Source: Hydrogenophilales bacterium (lineage in GTDB: Bacteria > Pseudomonadota > Gammaproteobacteria > Burkholderiales > Thiobacteraceae). Taken from it: a stretch of 64,000 bases of DNA. Positions 37,558 to 46,966 of the stretch are shown here, in pieces. The stretch is taken from assembly GCA_016235775.1 (NCBI GenBank), contig JACRIU010000008.1:1-64000 (forward strand), in the 5' to 3' direction. Made by a program: the position numbers and the translations under genes. Every line of letters starts with the position of its first letter. The first letter of the stretch is position 1. The notes beneath the pieces were generated by a model, which saw only the letters and a list, made by a program, of their open reading frames with translations, made no database searches and was not told where the DNA came from.

Positions 37558-39009
37558 TCATTTCACCGCCGCGAGAATTTCCGCCACGCAGCAGGTCAGC
37601 TTTTGCGCGTAATCGAGGTGCAAGAATTCATTCGGCCCATGCGCATTGGAATGCGGCCCCAGCACGCCGGTGATGACAAATTGCGCTTGCGGATAGTGCC
37701 GTCCCAGCAGGCTCATGAAGGGAATCGTTACTCCCTCGCCCAAGAATGCGGCGGCGCGATCAAAGTGGTGATGCGAGGCGCGCTCCAGGGCCGCGGCCAG
37801 CCAGGGTGCGAGTTCCGGCGCGCTCCAGCCGCTGGCGGCTTGCTCGATCTCGAATTTGACCGTCGCGCCATGCGGCGGGTCGCGCTCCAGGATTTGCTTG
37901 AGGGTGGCGGCGGCAGCGGGCGCATCCACCGTCGGCGGCAGGCGCAGCGAAAGCTTCAAGCCGGTATGCGGCCGCAGCACATTGCCCGCGCTCTTCAAGG
38001 GCGGCAGGCCATCGGCGCCGGTGACCGACAGCGTCGGGCGGCAGGCGCGGTTCAACACCAGTTGGGTGAGGTCGTCCTCGATCGGTCGCGTCGCGCCGTG
38101 AAAGGGGAATTTTTCATGCAGCATGCGGCCGAGAATTTGCGCCGCTTGCGCCGCCTGGCGCTCACGCTCTTCGGGAATGTCCGCGTGAAATTCCGGCGGC
38201 AGAATGTGCCCGCTGGTTTCGTCCTCGATGCGCGACAACAGTTGGCGTGCGATGCGGAAGGAAGAGGGCACGACGCCGCTGGCATCGCCCGAATGCACGC
38301 CTTCGGTGAGCACGTTCACGCTCAGCGCGCCGCCCACCATGCCGCGCAACGAAGCGGTGCTCCACAGCCGCGCATAATCGCCGCAGCCGGAATCGAGCGC
38401 GACCACCAAATCCGGCGTGCCGATGCGCGGGGACAGGGCTTGCATGTAGGCCGGCAAATCCGGGCTGCCCGATTCCTCGCTGGTTTCGATCAACACTACA
38501 CAGCGCGGGTGCGCCACATTTTGTGCTTGCAGCGCGGCAATGGCCGACAGCGCGGAAAAAATCGCATAGCCGTCATCCGCTCCGCCGCGCCCATACAGCT
38601 TGCCGTCCTCGATCACCGGCTGCCACGGGCCCAAGCCCTCGCGCCAACCGGTCATCTCCGGCTGCTTATCCAGGTGGCCATAAATCAGCACGGTTTTCGG
38701 CGCGGGGGTTTTGATATCGCGCTCCAGCAGCGGTGTAGGCAGCGGGGCGCCCGCAAAGGCGGGGATGTCGATCAAGATCGCCGGCGTCAGCCTGGGCAGC
38801 CGCACGACATCCAGCGCCATGCCCGCAATCGGCTGCCTGCGCGCCCAATCCACCGCCAACTCCACCGCGCGGTCGATATGGCCATGCGCATCCCAGTCCG
38901 GATCGAACAGCGGGGACTTGGCGGGAATGGCGATGTATTCGACGAGACGGGGGATGATGCTGTCGCGCCAGGCGGCGGCGATGTGCTGCGTGAGTTGTCG
39001 GGAATCCAT
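37558..39009 (-). CDS. M20 family metallopeptidase/dipeptidase
   Basis: 483 residues, zinc aminoacylase/carboxypeptidase fold. VLIYGHLDKQPEMTGW (first metal His-x-Asp), LYGRGGADDGYAIF, VVLIETSEESGSPDL (catalytic Glu pair) and the dimerisation domain with GVHSGDASGVVPSS are present; the C-terminal SNAHGPNEFL has the last metal ligand. Substrate is probably a dipeptide; specificity is unknown. Probably monocistronic. Confidence 0.93.
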   Translation of the reverse strand: MDSRQLTQHIAAAWRDSIIPRLVEYIAIPAKSPLFDPDWDAHGHIDRAVELAVDWARRQPIAGMALDVVRLPRLTPAILIDIPAFAGAPLPTPLLERDIKTPAPKTVLIYGHLDKQPEMTGWREGLGPWQPVIEDGKLYGRGGADDGYAIFSALSAIAALQAQNVAHPRCVVLIETSEESGSPDLPAYMQALSPRIGTPDLVVALDSGCGDYARLWSTASLRGMVGGALSVNVLTEGVHSGDASGVVPSSFRIARQLLSRIEDETSGHILPPEFHADIPEERERQAAQAAQILGRMLHEKFPFHGATRPIEDDLTQLVLNRACRPTLSVTGADGLPPLKSAGNVLRPHTGLKLSLRLPPTVDAPAAAATLKQILERDPPHGATVKFEIEQAASGWSAPELAPWLAAALERASHHHFDRAAAFLGEGVTIPFMSLLGRHYPQAQFVITGVLGPHSNAHGPNEFLHLDYAQKLTCCVAEILAAVK

Positions 39010-39039
39010 GGGGGTTTAGTCTAAAAACCCCTAAAAAAA

Positions 39040-39249
39040 TCAGGCAGCAACAGGGTGGTAATGCAAGGCCAAGAGTTGATCGGTGCGCAGCGCGAGGCTG
39101 GCATAGGTACGGCCATCCTCATCGGTGAATTCCACTTCATAAACTTCAGGTGCGAGTAGTTCCACGACCGTGCCGACTTGGCCGCGAATCAGCTTATGCT
39201 CGGGCAGGTCATTGACTAAAGCCACTACATCCAAGAGTTGAATCGCCAT
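39040..39249 (-). CDS. DUF4926 domain protein
   Basis: 69 residues: MAIQLLDVVALVNDLPEHKLIRGQVGTVVELLAPEVYEVEFTDEDGRTYASLALRTDQLLAL, the DUF4926 pattern. ATG 39249 is used; the track start adds a non-conserved extension. It is 19 nt after the DUF6883 gene, the arrangement seen for these two families elsewhere (recollection). Function not established; a toxin-antitoxin-like pair is plausible. Confidence 0.8.
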   Translation of the reverse strand: MAIQLLDVVALVNDLPEHKLIRGQVGTVVELLAPEVYEVEFTDEDGRTYASLALRTDQLLALHYHPVAA

Positions 39250-39268
39250 AATTTTTCCAATACTACGC

Positions 39269-40863
<1,595 letters not shown>

Positions 40864-40871
40864 TTATTTTT

Positions 40872-40942
40872 CCACCACGGAGTACACGGAGGGCACAGAG
40901 TTTTTGGGTATTAAAACTCCGCGTTTTCCGTGTACTCCATGG
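40872..40942 (-). repeat. Palindromic ACGGAG-unit repeat
   Basis: CCACCACGGAGTACACGGAGGG on the left is answered by TTTTCCGTGTACTCCATGG on the right, with a short loop. It has the same design as the CACAGAG copies but a different unit. Its end is 14 nt upstream of the murA start codon. Confidence 0.7.
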
Positions 40943-40958
40943 TTCAAAAGTGATTTTC

Positions 40959-41195
40959 CTAACGCTTCGCCCAATCCTCGGGCGAAAAGGTTTTCATCGA
41001 CAGCGCATGGATTTCCTCGCGCATGCGGTCGCCCAGGACGCGGTAAACGATTTGATGCTGCTGCACCATGTTTTTGCCGCTGAATTCGGGGCTGACGATC
41101 ACCGCGTCGAAATGGCGGCCATCGCCGCTCACTTCGATGTGCTCGCATTTCAGGCCGGTGGTGATGTAGTGCTGAACTTGCTCGGGGGTAAGCAT
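40959..41195 (-). CDS. BolA/IbaG family protein
   Basis: 78 residues: MLTPEQVQHYITTGLKCEHIEVSGDGRHFDAVIVSPEFSGKNMVQQHQIVYRVLGDRMREEIHALSMKTFSPEDW. Matches the IbaG/YrbA type adjacent to murA in many proteobacteria. ATG 41195 is chosen; the track start overlaps the ABC permease stop. BolA proteins work with monothiol glutaredoxins in iron-sulfur trafficking. Confidence 0.93.
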   Translation of the reverse strand: MLTPEQVQHYITTGLKCEHIEVSGDGRHFDAVIVSPEFSGKNMVQQHQIVYRVLGDRMREEIHALSMKTFSPEDWAKR

Positions 41196-41203
41196 GGGGC
41201 GCC

Positions 41204-41959
41204 TCAATAACGTAATTTGTAGCCGGATTTAAGAAGTTGCAGCGTGGCCCATGATAAGACCAAACCGCAAGCCAGGACAACGCCGAGGCTCACACTGGGC
41301 GCAACATCGGACACACCGAAAAATCCGTAGCGGAAGCCATCGATCATGTAGAAGAAGGGGTTGAAGTGCGAGATCGTCTGCCAGAATTCCGGCAGGGAAT
41401 GAATGGAGTAGAACACACCGGACAGAAAAGTCAGCGGCACGATGATGAAATTCTGAAACCCCGCCAGTTGATCGAATTGGTTGGCCCAAATGCCGGCGAT
41501 CACGCCCAGGATGCCGAGGATGGCGCTGCCGAAAAACGCAAAAGCGAAGGCCCACAGGGGATGCTGCAACGGCACTTCGGTAAACCACATCGCCACCAGA
41601 AACACGCCTGCGCCCACTACCATGCCGCGCACCATCGCCGCCGCCACGTAAGCCAGAAAAAATTCCCAGTACGCTATCGGCGGCAGCAGCACGAACACGA
41701 TGTTGTCCGTCACTTTGGATTGAATCAGGCTGGACGAGCTGTTGGCAAAGGCGTTTTGCAGCACCGACATCATCACCAGCCCGGGAATCAAGAACGCGGT
41801 ATAGGACACGCCGGGATAGACCTGCACGTGCTCGGACAAGACATGAGAAAAGATCAGCAGATACAACAGCGCCGTAATGATCGGCGCCATCACGGTTTGC
41901 AGGATGACCTTATGGAAGCGCAGGACTTCTTTGTAGAACAGGGTGGCTAAGCTGGTCAT
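41204..41959 (-). CDS. ABC-2 type exporter permease
   Basis: 251 residues with six hydrophobic segments: ALLYLLIFSHVL, FLIPGLVMMSVLQNAF, VGAGVFLVAMWF, WAFAFAFFGSAILGILGVIAGI, FIIVPLTFLSGVFYSIHSLP, and the C-terminal segment. ABC2 permeases of this kind export lipids or polysaccharides; the substrate is unknown. ATG 41959 (MTSLATLFYKEVLRF) is preferred. It is paired with the ATPase gene at 42128 across repeat copy B. Confidence 0.9.
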   Translation of the reverse strand: MTSLATLFYKEVLRFHKVILQTVMAPIITALLYLLIFSHVLSEHVQVYPGVSYTAFLIPGLVMMSVLQNAFANSSSSLIQSKVTDNIVFVLLPPIAYWEFFLAYVAAAMVRGMVVGAGVFLVAMWFTEVPLQHPLWAFAFAFFGSAILGILGVIAGIWANQFDQLAGFQNFIIVPLTFLSGVFYSIHSLPEFWQTISHFNPFFYMIDGFRYGFFGVSDVAPSVSLGVVLACGLVLSWATLQLLKSGYKLRY

Positions 41960-41977
41960 GATGAATATAAAAAATTT

Positions 41978-42105
41978 GCCACAGAGCACACAGAGCACAC
42001 AGAGAAAAACATAAGGGGTTCTGGACTTGGCGCACTCCCCCACGGTGCTATCGAGCGCAACGCGCTAAGAACCGGCGTCTCTGTGTGCTCTGTGATCTCT
42101 GTGGC
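41978..42105 (-). repeat. Palindromic CACAGAG-unit repeat, copy B
   Basis: Left arm GCCACAGAGCACACAGAGCACACAGAGAAAAA and right arm TCTCTGTGTGCTCTGTGATCTCTGTGGC enclose a loop of about 65 nt. Its end lies 18 nt before the ABC permease start codon (minus strand), with GGCAAATTTTTTATATTC in between. Confidence 0.85.
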
Positions 42106-42127
42106 TCGCATTTAAGTTTTACCGCCT

Positions 42128-43027
42128 TTAATGCCGGTGCATGACCTGGACAAACACTTCTTCCAAGTCCGGTTTGATCAGTTCGATTTCCTCGACCATC
42201 GCACCGCCTTCGCGCAGATCGCGCAGCATCCCTTCCAGCTCCGTGTAGTCGGTCAGCGGCAGCACAAAGCAGTCTGCCTCCATCGGGCGCGCTTTGGCTT
42301 GCAGGCTGGGCGGCAATGCCCCGGTTTTTAATTTAAGCCGCACGTATTTATCGGTGATCAGGTTAAGCAGGTTTTGTTTGGTGTCGAGCGCGACGATGCG
42401 GCCTTGCTTCAACATGGCGATGCGGCTGCACAGCATTTCCGCCTCCTCCAGGTAATGCGTGGTGAGCATAATCGTATGCCCCTCGGTGTTGAGCTTGCGG
42501 ATGAATTGCCACAGGTTTTGACGCAACTCCACATCCACGCCGGCAGTCGGTTCGTCCAGCACGATTACCGGCGGCTTGTGCACCAGGGCTTGCGCCACCA
42601 GCACGCGCCGCTTCATGCCGCCGGACAGTTTGCGCGTATAAGTATCGGCTTTGGAGGCCAGATCCAAGCCCGCCAGCAATTCATCGATCCACGCCGCGTT
42701 GCCGCGCACGCCGTAATAGCCGGATTGAAACTTGAGCGTTTCGCGCACGGTAAAAAAGGGGTCGTACACCAGTTCCTGCGGCACCATGCCGAGGCTGCGC
42801 CGCGCCGCGCGGTAATCGTTGCGCACATCATGCCCCATCACCAACGCCGTCCCGCTGGAGGCGCGCACCAAACCGGCGAGCACGTGGATCAACGTGGATT
42901 TGCCCGCGCCATTGGGGCCCAGCAAGCCGAAAAATTCGCCCGGCTCGACGCGCAGATCCACGCCTTTCAATGCTTCCAGCGCGCCGAATTGCTTGTGCAC
43001 GCCGCAAAATTCAATCGCTGAGGTCAT
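42128..43027 (-). CDS. ABC transporter ATP-binding protein
   Basis: 299 residues. Walker A LLGPNGAGKSTLIHVL, signature RKLSGGMKRRVLVAQALV and Walker B PPVIVLDEPTAGVD, with a C-terminal extension (about 220-299) typical of ABC-2 exporter ATPases. ATG 43027 is chosen over the track start. It sits next to the permease gene with repeats on both sides. Confidence 0.93.
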   Translation of the reverse strand: MTSAIEFCGVHKQFGALEALKGVDLRVEPGEFFGLLGPNGAGKSTLIHVLAGLVRASSGTALVMGHDVRNDYRAARRSLGMVPQELVYDPFFTVRETLKFQSGYYGVRGNAAWIDELLAGLDLASKADTYTRKLSGGMKRRVLVAQALVHKPPVIVLDEPTAGVDVELRQNLWQFIRKLNTEGHTIMLTTHYLEEAEMLCSRIAMLKQGRIVALDTKQNLLNLITDKYVRLKLKTGALPPSLQAKARPMEADCFVLPLTDYTELEGMLRDLREGGAMVEEIELIKPDLEEVFVQVMHRH

Positions 43028-43064
43028 GGCAAAGGCAGTTAAAATTCGGGAAGAAAAAAATCTT

Positions 43065-43192
43065 GCCACAGAGATCACAGAGTACACAGAGGAAAGCACA
43101 GATGCATCACGATTCTTGGCCTACCCCTTGGGTGATTGATACATCACAGTGTAACCACGGGTTTTCTCTGTGGCCTCTGTGATCTCTGTGGC
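43065..43192 (-). repeat. Palindromic CACAGAG-unit repeat, copy C
   Basis: GCCACAGAGATCACAGAGTACACAGAGG and TTTTCTCTGTGGCCTCTGTGATCTCTGTGGC with a loop of about 65 nt. One end lies 37 nt before the ABC ATPase start and the other 11 nt after the mlaB stop, so it fills the whole gap between the two operons. Confidence 0.85.
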
Positions 43193-43203
43193 AAATAGGT
43201 TTT

Positions 43204-43473
43204 TTATTGAGGAATCAAATTCGCCACGCCATAAAGATCGGCGAGGCTTTTCAGCGCGGGCGGCAGGTTGGCGAAGCGCAAAGCATCGCCCTTGGCTTGA
43301 CGCCGCCATTCCAGCAGCAAGCTCACGGCGGACGAGTCGGCTTCGGTCACGCCGGCCAGATCGACCAGGGTCACCCCTTCCAGCATGCCGGCGCTCTGCG
43401 CGAGCAGCGAGGACACGCTGTCGATATTCATGGGGCCGGCGACTTTGAGCGCATCGCCTTCGCGGGTCAGCAT
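43204..43473 (-). CDS. mlaB: Lipid asymmetry protein MlaB (STAS domain)
   Basis: 89 residues of STAS fold: LTREGDALKVAGPMNIDSVSSLLAQSAGMLEGVTLVDLAGVTEADSSAVSLLLEWRRQAKGDALRFANLPPALKSLADLYG. It regulates the MlaFEDB transporter. The last gene of mlaFEDCB, 5 nt after mlaC. Confidence 0.92.
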   Translation of the reverse strand: MLTREGDALKVAGPMNIDSVSSLLAQSAGMLEGVTLVDLAGVTEADSSAVSLLLEWRRQAKGDALRFANLPPALKSLADLYGVANLIPQ

Positions 43474-43478
43474 GTTGA

Positions 43479-44105
43479 TTAGTTCTTCTTGGTGTCCGGG
43501 ATGAGACCGTTGTTTTTCGCCTGCAGGGTTTTGATCAGTTGATCCATGCCGCCCTGCTGAATTTCCTGCGCGAACGAGGAGCGGTAGTTCACCACCAGGC
43601 TCACGCCATCGACCGAGATGTCATAGGCCTTCCAGCCGGCGGGGGTTTTGATCATGCTGTAGTCGAGCGGGATCGGCTGGCCGCCGGGTTGAATGATCAG
43701 GGTTTTGACCACGACATCGGTATCGGCCGGCATCAATTTGAGCGGCTTGTAGTCGATTCTTTGATCCTTGTAAGAGATGAGCGAGGTCGAGTAGGTGCGC
43801 ACGAGCAGGGTTTTAAATTCGCTCACCAGCGATTGCTGCTGTGCCGGTGTTGCCTGGCTCCAGAACCGGCCCACGGCCAGGCGCGTCATGCGCGTGAAAT
43901 CGAAATGCGGCAGCACTTTGACTTCGATCACTTCCTTGATCTTCTTCTTGTTGCCGGCTTGAATTTCCTTGTCCTGCTTAATGATCGTCAATACCTCGTT
44001 CGCGGTTTTCTTGATCAGTTCATCCGGGTCGCTTTCGGCCGCCAACAGCAGTGGGCTCACCAGCAACATCACCAGGGCAATCCAAATTCGTTTTGTGCTC
44101 ATCAT
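43479..44105 (-). CDS. mlaC: Phospholipid transport protein MlaC
   Basis: 208-residue periplasmic carrier with a signal peptide (MSTKRIWIALVMLLVSPLLLAAES). Ttg2D/MlaC motifs: PHFDFTRMTRLAVGRFWSQATPAQQQSLVSEFKTLLVRTYSTSL and WKAYDISVDGVSLVVNYRSSFAQEIQQGGMDQLIKTLQAKN. Starts with two ATG codons at 44105/44102. 28 nt after mlaD. Confidence 0.95.
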   Translation of the reverse strand: MMSTKRIWIALVMLLVSPLLLAAESDPDELIKKTANEVLTIIKQDKEIQAGNKKKIKEVIEVKVLPHFDFTRMTRLAVGRFWSQATPAQQQSLVSEFKTLLVRTYSTSLISYKDQRIDYKPLKLMPADTDVVVKTLIIQPGGQPIPLDYSMIKTPAGWKAYDISVDGVSLVVNYRSSFAQEIQQGGMDQLIKTLQAKNNGLIPDTKKN

Positions 44106-44133
44106 ATGGGCTCTCTAGGTTAAGTTTTGCGTG

Positions 44134-44604
44134 CTATTTCTTGGCGCCGCCGTCGGCGGCCTTGTCGAACATAAAACTGCTGATCAAGCTCTCCAGCACC
44201 ACGGCGGGCTGGGTCTTGGCGATTTTGTCGCCGGACTTGAGGTTCACTTCGTCGCCGCCCGGATCGAGGCCGATGTATTGCTCGCCGAGCAAGCCCGCGG
44301 TGAGAATCTTGGCGAAGGTGTCTTTCGGAAACTGGTAGCGCTTATCCACCACCATCGACACCCGCGCGCGATAACTGGCGTTGTCGAAGCTGATGTGGGT
44401 GACCCGGCCCACCACCACACCGGCGCTTTTCACCGGGGCGCGCGCCTTGAGGCCGCCGATATTGTCGAAGTCGGCCTGCAGCTCATAGGATTCCGACATG
44501 TTGAAGGTGCTCAAATTTCCCACCTTCATCGCCAGCACCAGCACGGCCGCCAGGCCCGCCACCACGAATAATCCCACCCATAAATCCAGCGTTGTACGTT
44601 CCAT
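44134..44604 (-). CDS. mlaD: Phospholipid transport substrate-binding subunit MlaD
   Basis: 156 residues. One N-terminal anchor helix (LWVGLFVVAGLAAVLVLAMKVG) and an MCE domain: YELQADFDNIGGLKARAPVKSAGVVVGRVTHISFDNASYRARVSMVVDKRYQFPKDTFAKILTAGLLGEQYIGLDPGGDEV. Forms the periplasmic ring of the Mla system. 5 nt after mlaE. Confidence 0.96.
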   Translation of the reverse strand: MERTTLDLWVGLFVVAGLAAVLVLAMKVGNLSTFNMSESYELQADFDNIGGLKARAPVKSAGVVVGRVTHISFDNASYRARVSMVVDKRYQFPKDTFAKILTAGLLGEQYIGLDPGGDEVNLKSGDKIAKTQPAVVLESLISSFMFDKAADGGAKK

Positions 44605-44609
44605 AAGGT

Positions 44610-45404
44610 TTACAGCCCCCTAAACATGAAAGCGGTCAAAATAAAATCCAAGGCCAGCACCGCCAGCGCGGAGGTGACCACCGTGCGCGTGGTTGCGTGC
44701 GATACGCCCTCCGCCGTGGGCGGCGCGTCATAGCCTTCGAACAGGGCGATGGCGGTGATCGCGACGCCAAACACGCAGCTCTTGATCACGCCATTCATCA
44801 CGTCCTGGCGAAAATCCACCGCCGACTGCATCTGCGACCAGAATTGGCCCTCGTCCACGCCGATCAGCACCACGCCGACCAGATAGCCGCCAAATACGCC
44901 GATGGCGGAGAACATGGCCGCCAACAATGGCATCGAAATCACCCCGGCCCAGAAGCGCGGTGCAATCACGCGTGAGATCGGGTCCACCGCCATCATCTCC
45001 ATCGCGCTGATCTGCTCGGTGGCTTTCATCAAGCCGATCTCGGCGGTGATGGCGGAACCGGCGCGGCTGGCGAACAACAGCGCCGCCAGCACCGGCCCCA
45101 ACTCGCGCACCAGGGATAACGCAACCAGCGTGCCCAAGGCCGACTCGGAGCCATATTTTTGCAGCGTCTCATAGCCTTGCAGGCCCAACACCATGCCCAC
45201 GAACAGGCCCGACACCAAAATAATAATCAGCGACAACACGCCACTGAAATAGATCTCTTTGATCGTCAGCTGAAAGCGGCGAAAGCTCATGCCGGAATGC
45301 AGCAAGGTCGCTAAAAAGAAGCGGCTGGCGAAGCCGAAACGCCACACGCCGTTCACTACGCGATGGCCGGTGCCGCGTATGCCCGTAATTGCGCGCTCAA
45401 GCAT
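44610..45404 (-). CDS. mlaE: Phospholipid ABC transporter permease MlaE
   Basis: 264 residues, Ttg2B/MlaE family, with several membrane helices: IYFSGVLSLIIILVSGLFVGMVLGLQGYETLQKYGSESALGTLVALSLVRELGPVLAALLFASRAGSAITAEIGLMK is the family core. ATG 45404 (MLERAITGIRG) overlaps mlaF by 8 nt. The long track ORF upstream is a shadow. Confidence 0.95.
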   Translation of the reverse strand: MLERAITGIRGTGHRVVNGVWRFGFASRFFLATLLHSGMSFRRFQLTIKEIYFSGVLSLIIILVSGLFVGMVLGLQGYETLQKYGSESALGTLVALSLVRELGPVLAALLFASRAGSAITAEIGLMKATEQISAMEMMAVDPISRVIAPRFWAGVISMPLLAAMFSAIGVFGGYLVGVVLIGVDEGQFWSQMQSAVDFRQDVMNGVIKSCVFGVAITAIALFEGYDAPPTAEGVSHATTRTVVTSALAVLALDFILTAFMFRGL

Positions 45405-46209
45405 GCGCGGCCTCCAAGGCGAGGTCATCGGCATAACTGGCGCCGGGGTAGTGGAAGGGCATCGGGCCGTCGATCTCGCCGTGCACGAATTGATGCACGA
45501 AACCGGTATCCGCCGCGCGCAATTCATCCGGCGTGCCTTCGGCGATCACGCGCCCGCCGGACATGAAATAAATATAATCCACGATCTTCAAAGACTCCTG
45601 CACGTCGTGTGTCACCACGATCGAGGTCGCGCCCAGCGCATCGTTCAAGTGGCGGATCAAGTTGCCGATCACGCCCAGCGAAATCGTATCCAGGCCGGCG
45701 AACGGCTCGTCGTACAGCATCAACATCGGGTCCAGCGCAATGGCGCGCGCCAAGGCCACGCGCCGCGCCATGCCGCCGGACAATTCGGCCGGCATCAAAT
45801 TGTGCGCGCCGCGCAAGCCCACCGCTTCGAGTTTCAACAGCACCAGATCGCGGATCAAGGGCTCCGGTAAATCGGTGTGCTCGCGCATCTGAAACGCCAC
45901 GTTTTCGAATACCGACATATCGGTATACAGCGCGCCAAACTGAAACAGCATGCCCATGCGCCGCCGCATGCGGAATAAACCCTCACGGTCCAGCTCATGG
46001 ATCGTTTGGCCGGCGACCTGCACCTGCCCGCTGCTCGGCTTGAGCTGGCCCCCGATCAGGCGCAGCAATGTGGTCTTGCCGCAGCCGGATAGCCCCATGA
46101 TCGCCACCACCTTGCCGCGCGGAAAATGCATATTGATGCCCTGCAGCACCGGGCGCACGTCATAGGTGAAGTTGAGTTCCTGGATTTCGACCAGGTTGTC
46201 GGAGGGCAT
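45397..46209 (-). CDS. mlaF: Phospholipid ABC transporter ATP-binding protein MlaF
   Basis: 270 residues. Walker A AIMGLSGCGKTTLLRLI, signature PAELSGGMARRVALARAIA, Walker B PMLMLYDEPFAGLD. It powers retrograde phospholipid transport from the outer membrane. First gene of mlaFEDCB; no mlaA (vacJ) gene is seen in this cluster. Confidence 0.96.
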   Translation of the reverse strand: MPSDNLVEIQELNFTYDVRPVLQGINMHFPRGKVVAIMGLSGCGKTTLLRLIGGQLKPSSGQVQVAGQTIHELDREGLFRMRRRMGMLFQFGALYTDMSVFENVAFQMREHTDLPEPLIRDLVLLKLEAVGLRGAHNLMPAELSGGMARRVALARAIALDPMLMLYDEPFAGLDTISLGVIGNLIRHLNDALGATSIVVTHDVQESLKIVDYIYFMSGGRVIAEGTPDELRAADTGFVHQFVHGEIDGPMPFHYPGASYADDLALEAAHA

Positions 46210-46278
46210 GGGCTGGCTATATATGTTTGCGAACGGGGCATTCTAACCTGAAGCGGGCGCCTTTAAAACCTTGCCCAA

Positions 46279-46755
46279 CTAGTACCCAAGTACTTCCAAC
46301 AGCGTCCGGGCCTGCTCCAATTGTGGATAATCGGCGCTGACCGACACGATATAAACCGGGGATTTTTGTGCTTGTTCTTGAATGGTTTGCGCCAGTTGCT
46401 TCAAGTCGGCACCCGGTTCCAGCCAAACGATGGCGGGACCGTCGTGTGCCACGGCGAGAACAGCCTTTTCGCTCAAGGCGGCAAGGCGCGCGCCATCCTC
46501 GGGTGATGCCGGGCCGTGCGCCGGTTCGAGCAGGAAACGAAAGCGTTCCAGCGTATCCTCGCGCCATTGCGCCAAGGTCTCCGGCGATGTGCGGCCCCAC
46601 ACCGCATAGGGCAGATAGACGCATTCGAATTCGGTGTTATAGAACGCCAGCCGCCACTCCGGCGGCAGGTCTTCCGGGTAGAACGCGCCGCACCAGGCGT
46701 CGTGTTCCCAGCCGATCGCGCCCAGGTTGCAACGGTAAGTTGGCGGGGTGTGCAT
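46279..46755 (-). CDS. DUF72-like protein, short form
   Basis: 158 residues. The N-terminus (GAIGWEHDAWCGAFYPEDLPPEWRLAFYNTEFECVYLPYAVWGRTSPETLAQWRE) resembles the start of DUF72/YecE TIM-barrel proteins, but these are usually about 240-270 residues, so this looks like a shortened or divergent relative. The remainder is not clearly homologous to me. Function unknown. It heads toward mlaF on the same strand across about 70 nt. Confidence 0.65.
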   Translation of the reverse strand: MHTPPTYRCNLGAIGWEHDAWCGAFYPEDLPPEWRLAFYNTEFECVYLPYAVWGRTSPETLAQWREDTLERFRFLLEPAHGPASPEDGARLAALSEKAVLAVAHDGPAIVWLEPGADLKQLAQTIQEQAQKSPVYIVSVSADYPQLEQARTLLEVLGY

Positions 46756-46794
46756 GGGCTGGCATTATAGCTGCGCTAGGAAAACCTGTTTTAA

Positions 46795-46940
46795 CCACGA
46801 ATGAACACGAATAGACACGAATGTTAAAAACATACTACCCAAGTCATGCTGCTATTGGCCGGTACGCCAGGAAAGTGGAAGCACTCGCGTTACAGAATGC
46901 CCTTTGCTTTTTATTCGTGTCCATTCGTGTTCATTCGTGG
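46795..46940 (+). repeat. Palindromic CACGAAT-unit repeat
   Basis: CCACGAATGAACACGAATAGACACGAATG and ATTCGTGTCCATTCGTGTTCATTCGTGG are near-perfect complements (units of 10 nt) around a loop of about 90 nt. It ends 26 nt upstream of the luciferase-like start. Confidence 0.85.
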
Positions 46941-46966
46941 TTCCCAAGCTTTTCTCCAAATCGCTA

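Noticed and set aside
37372-39024. 550-residue plus-strand ORF
   Set aside because: It is a shadow of the M20 peptidase gene: Arg/Gln/Ala-rich low-complexity sequence and no ribosome-binding site.
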